NCBI GenBank assembly: GCA_043807765.1
Contig: JAZDFQ010000045.1
Coordinates: 124,001 to 188,000 of the forward strand
Reading direction: 5' to 3'
DNA from: Stygiobacter sp043807765
Lineage (GTDB): Bacteria; Bacteroidota; Ignavibacteria; Ignavibacteriales; Melioribacteraceae
DNA: 64,000 nucleotides
A program made the translations under genes and the position numbers. This document shows, in pieces, positions 55,548-62,768 of the stretch. Every line of letters starts with the position of its first letter. Within the stretch, counting starts at the first letter, position 1. The notes under the pieces were generated by a model. It did not search any database. It had not been told where the DNA came from and saw only the letters and a program-made list of their open reading frames with translations.

Positions 55548-56354
55548 ATGAGAATTATTATTCAACCTAAAGAAGAAGCTATGAGCAGGTGGGCGGCTAC
55601 TTATATCGCAAATAAGATCAATAAATTTAAACCGACTCCGGAAAAACCATTTGTTATTGGATTGCCAACAGGCAGTTCACCTATTGGCACTTACAGATAT
55701 CTTAGAGAATTTTATAACCAGGGCAAGCTATCATTTAAAAATGTTGTAACTTTTAATATGGACGAGTACATCGGTCTGCCAGAAACGCATCCCGAAAGTT
55801 ATCACTACTTTATGTATCATCATCTATTCAATCATATTGATTGTCCTAAGGAGAATATCAATATTCTAGACGGAAACGCTAAAAATCTAGAAGAAGAATG
55901 TGCACGCTACGAAGCAAAGATAAAATCTTACGGAAAAATTCACTTGTTCCTCGGCGGCATAGGACCTGATGGCCATATTGCTTTCAACGAACCAGGTTCC
56001 TCATTGAGCTCCCGTACCCGTGTTAAAACTTTAACTTATGATACTATCAAAGCAAACTCCCGTTTTTTCGAAAACGATACTCAAAAAGTCCCGACAACTG
56101 CTCTTACGGTTGGAGTAGGCACAGTAATGGACGCCGAAGAAGTATTGATTGTAATTTGCGGTTATTCCAAAGCGCGTGCGTTAAGACAATGCGTTGAAGA
56201 GGGTGTAAATCATTTCTGGACCGTATCAATGCTCCAACTTCATCCTCACGGTATAATTGTTTGCGATGAAGAATCAACCATGGAATTAAAAGTCGGCACG
56301 GTTCAATACTTCAAAGAAATTGAAAATGAAAATTTAACTCTCCCGTTATTATAG
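55548..56354 (+). CDS. nagB: Glucosamine-6-phosphate deaminase
   Basis: Isomerase/deaminase interconverting glucosamine-6-phosphate with fructose-6-phosphate and ammonia, 268 residues. The phosphate loop GLPTGSSPIGTYRYL is near residue 38, the catalytic aspartate and base in FNMDEYIGL near 72, and the histidine in GGIGPDGHIAFNEPGSSL near 143. Length is that of NagB. It lies between the CoA synthetase and the DUF4954 gene, which suggests that an amino-sugar intermediate links the block. Confidence 0.94.
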   Translation: MRIIIQPKEEAMSRWAATYIANKINKFKPTPEKPFVIGLPTGSSPIGTYRYLREFYNQGKLSFKNVVTFNMDEYIGLPETHPESYHYFMYHHLFNHIDCPKENINILDGNAKNLEEECARYEAKIKSYGKIHLFLGGIGPDGHIAFNEPGSSLSSRTRVKTLTYDTIKANSRFFENDTQKVPTTALTVGVGTVMDAEEVLIVICGYSKARALRQCVEEGVNHFWTVSMLQLHPHGIIVCDEESTMELKVGTVQYFKEIENENLTLPLL

Positions 56355-56417
56355 TGATAGTGACTTAAAATATTTGAAGTAACTTTTAACTGAAATGTTA
56401 ATTTTAAGAGCTCTCAA

Positions 56418-58403
56418 ATGAATTACAGAGAATTAACAGATAAGGAACTCTCTCTTCTTATCGAGCAGGGCTGTAGAGCCAGCGATTGGAATAAAATAAA
56501 AATAACCGATCCTTTTAATGTTTCAAGACTGAGAGATGTTAGTTTAAGCGGAGAAATAAGCTTAGGTAAATTTGAAAAAGACATATTAGTTAAGGGTGGT
56601 ATCCAGCGTGAGTCGGGGATTTATAACTGCACCATTCATAATTGTAACATAGGTAATAATGTATACCTGTCTAAAATAGCAACTCTTGCTAACTATGATA
56701 TTCACGACGATGTTGTTATCGAGAATGTCGGAACGATTCAAGTAACATGTCTTAATTCGTTCGGTAACGGAACTGAGATAGATGTTTTAAATGAGGCGGG
56801 GGGAAGAGCATTAAAAATCTTTGATCAATTATCGGCACAGTTGGCTTATTTAATTGTTTTTTATAGGCACGATAGAGCTTTAATTGCAAAACTGAATTCA
56901 ATCATTGATAATTATGTTAATTCGAAAATGAGTGATAGAGGTACTATCGAACGAAATGTAAGAATATCCAACACATCGTCAATAACTAATGTGAATATTT
57001 CAGAAAGCGCTGTCATTGAAAATGCACTTTGTCTTGAAGATGGAACTTTAGACAGCTGTGCAGAAGCGCCGGTAATTATAGGAGCCGGAGTGACAGCGAA
57101 AAAATTTATTGTGCTATCGGGAAGTAAGATCGATCAATCTGCAATTATTGATAAATGTTTTGTAGGGCAAAGCGTAAAAATTGGAAAACAATACTCGGCA
57201 GAAAATTCTGTTTTTTTCTGCAATTCCGAGCTTTTTCATGGAGAAGGATGCTCTGTATTCGGCGGTCCATATACAGTTTCGCATCATAAATCATCGCTAC
57301 TTATTGCCGGCTATTTTTCATTCTATAACGCCGGCAGCGGTTCAAATCAAAGCAACCATATGTATAAACTGGGACCTGTTCATCAAGGAGTTTTGGAACG
57401 GGGAGCGAAGACCGGCTCTTTCAGTTATTTGATGTGGCCTAGCAGGATCGGACCATTTTCAAATGTTATCGGCAAGCATTACTCAAATTTCAACACTTCG
57501 GATCTCCCCTTCTCTGTTATTAGTGAGCATGATGGAAGAAGTGTCTGTGTACCCGCCATGAATTTTTTTACTGTAGGAACTAAGCGTGACGGAATGAAAT
57601 GGCCCACACGCGATGGTAGAAAAGATTCTCATAAACTAGATATGATTCATTTTAATGTACTGTCACCTTTTATTATATGGAAAATAATTCGAGGATTAGA
57701 GAAGTTGAATGAGCTTTTACTGAAGTCACGTGATGGTCAGGAGTTTCTAAATTTTAACGGAATTGCTATACAAAAACTGTTGGTAAAAACATCTTGTAAA
57801 TATTATGAACTAGCGTTAAAAATCTTTATTGGCGATTGTTTTATTAAGAAGCTGGATACGTTAAGTGGAAATAAAAATCTGAAAGAGGTAACCTCGAAAC
57901 TTTCTGAAGCAGTTAACATTGAGTTAACAAAGTGGCTTGATATTAACGGGCTGCTCGCCCCGGAACCGGTCATCCAAAAATTTATCCGAAAAATAATTAA
58001 CGGGGAGTTTACTGATCTCAGCGAAATTTACTCCCAACTCTCAGCAATTCATAAAAATTATGATATAGAAGAATGGAATTGGTGTGGAAAATTTATTGAA
58101 GGTAGATTAGGTAAAAAATTAGAGTTGATAACAATCGAAGAAATGAAAAGTATAATTGATGACTGGAAAACAGCTTCGCTGAAATTTAACAACATGATTC
58201 TCCAAGATGCAATGAAAGAATTCAATGCCGATACAAAGTTAAGCTTTGGCATTGACGGTGATGAACTTGTAAAGGAAAAAGATTTTAACGAGGTAAGAGG
58301 AAGTTTCGACGAAAACAGTTTTGTTAAGAGTGTAAAAGAAAACAATTCGGTTACAGAAAAAAAGGCACAGACCGCCTATAATTTTTTAGAAAGGCTTAAT
58401 TAA
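56418..58403 (+). CDS. DUF4954 protein with left-handed beta-helix
   Basis: A 661-residue protein. Residues 50-330 contain hexapeptide-type repeats (CTIHNCNIGNNVYLSKIA, VIIGAGVTAKKFIVLSGSKID, FVGQSVKIGKQYSAENSVFF), as in GlmU-like acyl- or nucleotidyltransferases. The DUF4954 core follows: GPYTVSHHKSSLLIAGYFSF, GSNQSNHMYKLGPVHQGVLERG, SYLMWPSRIGPFSNVIGKHYSNF and GTKRDGMKWPTRDGRKDSHK. The C-terminal third is helical. The family is common in Bacteroidota but has no assigned reaction. The position after nagB supports a role on a sugar phosphate. Confidence 0.85.
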   Translation: MNYRELTDKELSLLIEQGCRASDWNKIKITDPFNVSRLRDVSLSGEISLGKFEKDILVKGGIQRESGIYNCTIHNCNIGNNVYLSKIATLANYDIHDDVVIENVGTIQVTCLNSFGNGTEIDVLNEAGGRALKIFDQLSAQLAYLIVFYRHDRALIAKLNSIIDNYVNSKMSDRGTIERNVRISNTSSITNVNISESAVIENALCLEDGTLDSCAEAPVIIGAGVTAKKFIVLSGSKIDQSAIIDKCFVGQSVKIGKQYSAENSVFFCNSELFHGEGCSVFGGPYTVSHHKSSLLIAGYFSFYNAGSGSNQSNHMYKLGPVHQGVLERGAKTGSFSYLMWPSRIGPFSNVIGKHYSNFNTSDLPFSVISEHDGRSVCVPAMNFFTVGTKRDGMKWPTRDGRKDSHKLDMIHFNVLSPFIIWKIIRGLEKLNELLLKSRDGQEFLNFNGIAIQKLLVKTSCKYYELALKIFIGDCFIKKLDTLSGNKNLKEVTSKLSEAVNIELTKWLDINGLLAPEPVIQKFIRKIINGEFTDLSEIYSQLSAIHKNYDIEEWNWCGKFIEGRLGKKLELITIEEMKSIIDDWKTASLKFNNMILQDAMKEFNADTKLSFGIDGDELVKEKDFNEVRGSFDENSFVKSVKENNSVTEKKAQTAYNFLERLN

Positions 58404-58409
58404 GAAACC

Positions 58410-58507
58410 GCTCTGAACCTTATGCTACCGTTATTTTTCCCCTCAAGTAGGCTTATTAATTACAACCTATTTGCTTCTTGATAACTTATTGTTAGTATCC
58501 TTTTCAT
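58410..58507 (-). pseudogene. N-terminal remnant of an ISNCY-like transposase
   Basis: On the minus strand an ATG at 58507 opens MKRILTISYQEANRL and then a stop; after a one-base shift ISLLEGK can be read, as in the first helices of ISNCY-type transposases. It parallels the remnant at 52504-52939 but is much shorter. Confidence 0.5.
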
Positions 58508-58574
58508 AGCTAACGATCTTTTTAAGATATTCAACCTAATTGCTACAAACATTTCAATGGGGATTTTTACAAAT
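58410..58574. repeat. Diverged direct repeat B, downstream of the four-gene block
   Basis: Aligns with 52840-53030 in the same orientation, with the same order of anchor words. It starts seven bases after the DUF4954 stop. Confidence 0.7.
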
Positions 58575-58654
58575 ACACTAATTGCAAATTCTTTTTTTTG
58601 CTCTTGATAATTATTTATCCCAAATTAAAAGGGAAATATTAGATCGGATATACA

Positions 58655-59062
58655 ATGAGAAAAATGCCTTGGTCGGCGGCATGCAAAACCGGTTTCGATG
58701 AAATAGATTCACAGCATCGGCTTCTCTTTGCAATCAGCAACGAAATTTTAGATATAGATAATCCCGGGAAACAGCAAGATGAGTTAAAGTATCTTCTCCA
58801 TCACTTGATTGAATACGTTGAAAAGCATTTTAAGACCGAAGAAGAATATTTTGCTAAGCATTCATATCCGGGAATTAAAGAACACAAAGAGCGCCATCTG
58901 GACATCTCAAACCAAATTCGTCAGATTATAACACAATCCAAAAGTATGACCGAACTAAAAGAACATCTTGATACGATGCTGGATCAGTGGATTCGGGTTC
59001 ACATTTTAATCGAAGATAAAAAATTTTCGGTTTGGTCAACCTCAAAAGGTATTATCAAATAA
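58655..59062 (+). CDS. Bacteriohemerythrin
   Basis: Oxygen-binding di-iron protein of 135 residues. Iron ligands are readable: the histidine in DSQHRLLF near 22, HHLIEYVEKHFKTEEEY near 51-65, HKERH near 75 and HILIEDKKF near 118, matching the H-HxxxE-HxxxH-HxxxxD pattern. It begins with the family sequence MPWSAACKTGFDEID, close to the usual W...VG...ID. It may store or deliver oxygen or sense it. The flavoprotein gene starts 30 bases later. Confidence 0.94.
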   Translation: MRKMPWSAACKTGFDEIDSQHRLLFAISNEILDIDNPGKQQDELKYLLHHLIEYVEKHFKTEEEYFAKHSYPGIKEHKERHLDISNQIRQIITQSKSMTELKEHLDTMLDQWIRVHILIEDKKFSVWSTSKGIIK

Positions 59063-59091
59063 AAGTTTTAAAACAAATCTTAGGTGAATTT

Positions 59092-60549
59092 ATGGCTCGC
59101 CTTCTCATCCTTGGCGCCGGTATTGCCGGACAAACAGCCGCAATGCATGCTCGAAACAAACTTGGAAGTAAGCATGAAGTTGTTGTTGTCTCTCCAAATA
59201 GTAAATGGAATTGGATTCCTTCAAATATTTGGGTTGGAACCGGATATATGAAACCGGAACAAGTTACATTTCCTCTAGCTCCGGTTTATGCAAAGAGCGG
59301 AATTACATTTCATCAAGCAAAAGCCGTTAGCATTCATCCGGAAGGGGATTCAACTTCTGATCTTCCTTTTGTTACCGTTGAATTTACATTACCGGAGAAG
59401 TTGGGGCAAATAGAGAAAATCACTTATGATTATTTGATAAATGCTACCGGACCAAAACTAAATTTTAGCGCTACAAAGGGTTTAGGCCCCGATAAAAACA
59501 GTTTATCTGTCTGTACTTTTTCACATGCGCATGAAACTTCAAAAATACTTGCCGAAGTTATTTCCAAAATGAAGAAGGGCGAAAAACAAACTTTACTGAT
59601 AGGAACCGGACACGGCAACTGTACATGCCAAGGTGCGGCGTTTGAATATATATTCAATGTTGAGTTTGAACTGCGTAGGCAGAATGTTAGGGATAAAGCA
59701 AAGATAATTTGGATATCTAACGAACTTGAGCTTGGGGATTTTGGAATTGGAGGAATGTTTTTAAAGCGGGGCGGTTATGTAACCCACAGCAGAGTATTTA
59801 CAGAATCACTTTACACAGAACGCGGAATTGAATGGATCACTCAAGCACACGTTAAAGAAGTTCTTCCGGGAAAAACTATTTACGAAAACCTTGACGGTGA
59901 AGAGAAAACTATAGAGCATGATTTTGCAATGCTGTTGCCCCCATTCAGCGGTGTTGGCTTAAAGGCATTTAACAAAAATGAAGAAGACATATCCACGCAA
60001 TTATTCGCACCAAACGGATTTATGATTGTAGATGGTGACTATTCTAAAAAGCCTTATGAAGAATGGAAACCAAGTGATTGGCCAAAAACTTATCAATCGC
60101 CAAAGTATAAAAATATTTTCGCCGCCGGAATTGCATTTGCACCACCTCATGCAATTTCGAAACCGATGACAAACCCAAATGGAATTCCAATATTCCCAAC
60201 TCCGCCAAGAACCGGAATGCCAAGCGGGGTTATGGCTCGGCAAATTGCATACAATATTGCAGACATGATTGAAGGAAGAGAAACCGAACCTAAACGAAAA
60301 GCTTCTCTTGCAAACATGGGCGCAGCTTGTATAGCCAGTGCCGGAGCTAATTTCTTAAAAGGCACTGCCGTTTCAATGACTATGTTTCCGATCATTCCGG
60401 ATTTTGAAAAGTATCCGGACACAGGTAGAGATTTGAGTTACACTTCCGGCGAAATTGGTTTAGCCGGACACTGGATTAAACATTTTCTGCATTATGCTTT
60501 TCTCTACAAAGCAAAAGCAAATCCGTTTTGGCGGATTATTCCAGAATAA
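59092..60549 (+). CDS. Sulfide:quinone oxidoreductase-like flavoprotein
   Basis: FAD-dependent pyridine-nucleotide-disulfide-type oxidoreductase, 485 residues from the ATG at 59092 (AGGTG seven bases upstream; a TTG at 59032 overlaps the hemerythrin gene). It starts with the FAD motif LLILGAGIAGQTAAMHAR. The cysteines SVCTFSHAHE near 140 and AACIASAG near 413 sit where sulfide:quinone reductases have their redox cysteines. An extra pair, GNCTCQGAA near 180, is unusual. The C-terminal helix AFLYKAKANPFWRII resembles the membrane-associated tail of the family. Sulfide oxidation to the menaquinone pool is likely but not certain. Confidence 0.8.
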   Translation: MARLLILGAGIAGQTAAMHARNKLGSKHEVVVVSPNSKWNWIPSNIWVGTGYMKPEQVTFPLAPVYAKSGITFHQAKAVSIHPEGDSTSDLPFVTVEFTLPEKLGQIEKITYDYLINATGPKLNFSATKGLGPDKNSLSVCTFSHAHETSKILAEVISKMKKGEKQTLLIGTGHGNCTCQGAAFEYIFNVEFELRRQNVRDKAKIIWISNELELGDFGIGGMFLKRGGYVTHSRVFTESLYTERGIEWITQAHVKEVLPGKTIYENLDGEEKTIEHDFAMLLPPFSGVGLKAFNKNEEDISTQLFAPNGFMIVDGDYSKKPYEEWKPSDWPKTYQSPKYKNIFAAGIAFAPPHAISKPMTNPNGIPIFPTPPRTGMPSGVMARQIAYNIADMIEGRETEPKRKASLANMGAACIASAGANFLKGTAVSMTMFPIIPDFEKYPDTGRDLSYTSGEIGLAGHWIKHFLHYAFLYKAKANPFWRIIPE

Positions 60550-60564
60550 ATTTTAGGAGATTTT

Positions 60565-60711
60565 ATGTCAGTCAGAAAACCTTTTGAGCAAAGTTATTAT
60601 CCGCCGGTGCCAACTAAACTTACAAAGTCATTTAGGACAAATTTAGTTTGGCAGTTTTTCCGCTTCTTAGTTTTGAATATTCGAATGCTGCGAATGGTTC
60701 GCAAACATTGA
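60565..60711 (+). CDS. Small conserved-looking 48-residue protein
   Basis: A 48-codon frame (MSVRKPFEQSYY ... MLRMVRKH) with an excellent ribosome site, AGGAG, six bases before the ATG. It starts 15 bases after the flavoprotein stop and ends before the convergent aspartase gene, so it fills the operon end neatly. The product has a hydrophobic middle (LVWQFFRFLVLNIRML) flanked by basic residues and could be a single-helix membrane subunit or anchor for the flavoprotein. No family recognised. Confidence 0.65.
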   Translation: MSVRKPFEQSYYPPVPTKLTKSFRTNLVWQFFRFLVLNIRMLRMVRKH

Positions 60712-60718
60712 GTTGAAC

Positions 60719-62587
60719 TCAACTTGTCTTCTGTGGACCAATCATATTTTCGGGCGCGAGCAGTTTGTCTAATTCTTCTTTAGAAAGAAGATTCTTCTCT
60801 AGCACTAATTCGTAAACGCCGCGGTTAGTTTCGAGCGCTTCTTTAGCAAGCAATGTAGATGTTTCGTAACCTAGTGCGGGATTTAGCGCCGTTACAATTC
60901 CAATACTATTCTTAACTTGGTTTAAGCAGTGTTCCACATTTGCCGTAATTCCATCTATACATCTGTACTTGAGTGTGTTCATACCATTCTTCAACATTTC
61001 AATTGATTCAAAAAGACTTTGTACAATTACCGGTTCCATTACGTTTAACTCAAGCTGTCCGGCTTCTGCAGCAAGCGTTACTGTTAAATCGTTGCCAATA
61101 ACCTTAAACGCGATTTGATTTACCACTTCCGGAATTACCGGATTTACTTTTCCCGGCATAATGGAAGAACCGGGCTGCATTGGAGGAAGATTGATTTCGC
61201 CAAACCCGGTTCGTGGTCCCGATGAAAGTAATCTAAGATCGTTACAAATTTTGGAGAGCTTTACTGCCAAGCGTTTTACTGCTGACGAATAAATTACAAA
61301 CGCGCCGGTGTCTTGTGTTGCTTCAACCAAGTTCTTAGCAATCTTTATATTGAGCTCGGTTATTTCGCGAAGGTGTTCAATACACTTTTCGCTGTAACCG
61401 GGCTCGGCATTTATTCCGGTTCCAATTGCTGTAGCTCCCATATTCACTTCTAAGAATAAGTTTGCGTTTTCTTCAAGCCGTTGAATTTCCTCTTCTAGTG
61501 TAACAGCATAGGCCTCAAATCCTTGCCCAAGCGTCATCGGTACAGCATCTTGAAGCTGAGTTCTTCCCATCTTTATCACGTGGGCAAATTCTTTTGATTT
61601 ATGATGGAAGGATTCAATCAAGGATTTCAGTACCTCGACCAATTTTTTGTTGCTGTTAATGATCGCAATTTTAACTGAAGTAGGATATGCATCATTAGTT
61701 GATTGAGATAAATTCACATGATTATTGGGATGACAGTATTTGTAATCTCCTTTTTCATAACCAAGTATTTCAAGAGCACGATTTGCAATCACTTCGTTTG
61801 CGTTCATATTGGTTGATGTACCAGCTCCGCCTTGAATCATATCAATCACAAAATGCCCATGATACTTTCCCGTGATAATTTCATGACATGCTTGAACAAT
61901 TGCATCTAGAATTGGTTTTGATAATAAACCAAGATCATAATTAGCTTTTGCAGCTGCCATTTTTACCATTGCCAATGCTTCGATAAGAACCGGATAAAAC
62001 GAAAGCGCAACACCGCTGATATTGAAGTTTTCCAAACCGCGCAAGGTTTGAACTCCGTAATAAACTTCATTCGGTACATCGCGGTCGCCAAGCAAATCGT
62101 GTTCACTTCTTGTTCTTCCGCTTTGATATTGCGCCGCTAAATTTATTACGCGAGTATTAGTGAATTGCATCCTTCTAAAAATTACCCTAGCCATTCGGGA
62201 GAATATTTTTACTGGAAGTGAAGCCTCTGATTTAGCAATCTCATAAAACTTTTCCTTGGAAAGAAGTAATGCTGTGGTATTTAGAGTTGCCCGCGCAGAA
62301 GTTGTATGCGGCGAATCATCGATGAACGCGCCTTCGCCTAGAAAATCGAATTTGGAAAAAATTGTTAACCGTTTCTCATCACCGAAAGGAGTTTTTTTAA
62401 AAAGCTCTACTTCGCCGTCGGTAATTATATACAAGTATTTGCGAACATTGTTTTCAACAAACAATAAGGAATTTTGCGCGTAAGTCTGAACATCAAAATT
62501 TTGAGCAAGCAATTCACAGTCATGATCATTCAAATCTTGAAACAATTCTATCTTGCTTAAAAAGCTTCTTATCTGAACCGTATTCAT
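60719..62587 (-). CDS. Aspartate ammonia-lyase fused to a cyclic-nucleotide-binding domain
   Basis: A 622-residue fusion. Residues 1-130 form a cNMP-binding (CAP_ED) beta-roll: LFQDLNDHDCELLAQNF, YLYIITDGEVELFKKTPFGD, FLGEGAFIDDSPHTTSARA, the phosphate-binding cassette, then helices. From about residue 160 an aspartase/fumarase-superfamily enzyme follows: RSEHDLLGDRDVPNEVYYGVQT, GGAGTSTNMNANEVI, STNDAYPTS, and the signature SSIMPGKVNPVIPE near residue 471. GGAGTST and the overall pattern favour aspartase over fumarase. The cNMP domain probably controls the enzyme allosterically; free aspartases have no such domain. Confidence 0.92.
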   Translation of the reverse strand: MNTVQIRSFLSKIELFQDLNDHDCELLAQNFDVQTYAQNSLLFVENNVRKYLYIITDGEVELFKKTPFGDEKRLTIFSKFDFLGEGAFIDDSPHTTSARATLNTTALLLSKEKFYEIAKSEASLPVKIFSRMARVIFRRMQFTNTRVINLAAQYQSGRTRSEHDLLGDRDVPNEVYYGVQTLRGLENFNISGVALSFYPVLIEALAMVKMAAAKANYDLGLLSKPILDAIVQACHEIITGKYHGHFVIDMIQGGAGTSTNMNANEVIANRALEILGYEKGDYKYCHPNNHVNLSQSTNDAYPTSVKIAIINSNKKLVEVLKSLIESFHHKSKEFAHVIKMGRTQLQDAVPMTLGQGFEAYAVTLEEEIQRLEENANLFLEVNMGATAIGTGINAEPGYSEKCIEHLREITELNIKIAKNLVEATQDTGAFVIYSSAVKRLAVKLSKICNDLRLLSSGPRTGFGEINLPPMQPGSSIMPGKVNPVIPEVVNQIAFKVIGNDLTVTLAAEAGQLELNVMEPVIVQSLFESIEMLKNGMNTLKYRCIDGITANVEHCLNQVKNSIGIVTALNPALGYETSTLLAKEALETNRGVYELVLEKNLLSKEELDKLLAPENMIGPQKTS

Positions 62588-62692
62588 TTTCGTTCCTATT
62601 AAAAATTTGTCTGCTCAAAAATTAGCTAAGGCTAATTGGTTTAGCAAACTGACTTTTTATATAGAAGAAGAGCTTTTCCTATAAAATCATTA

Positions 62693-62760
62693 GTCACACA
62701 GAGCGGAGTTAGAGTGTGACTAAGTAGCACACTTCATTTCTCGACTCCGCTCGAAATGAC
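62693..62760. repeat. Dispersed repeat, copy 2
   Basis: Starts GTCACACAGAGCGGAGTT and ends CTCCGCTCGAAATGAC. GAGCGGAGT pairs with ACTCCGCTC as nine-base arms. It is related to 42625-42718 and lies in the gap between the aspartase-type and TrpB-type genes. Confidence 0.75.
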
Positions 62761-62768
62761 TAAGATTT

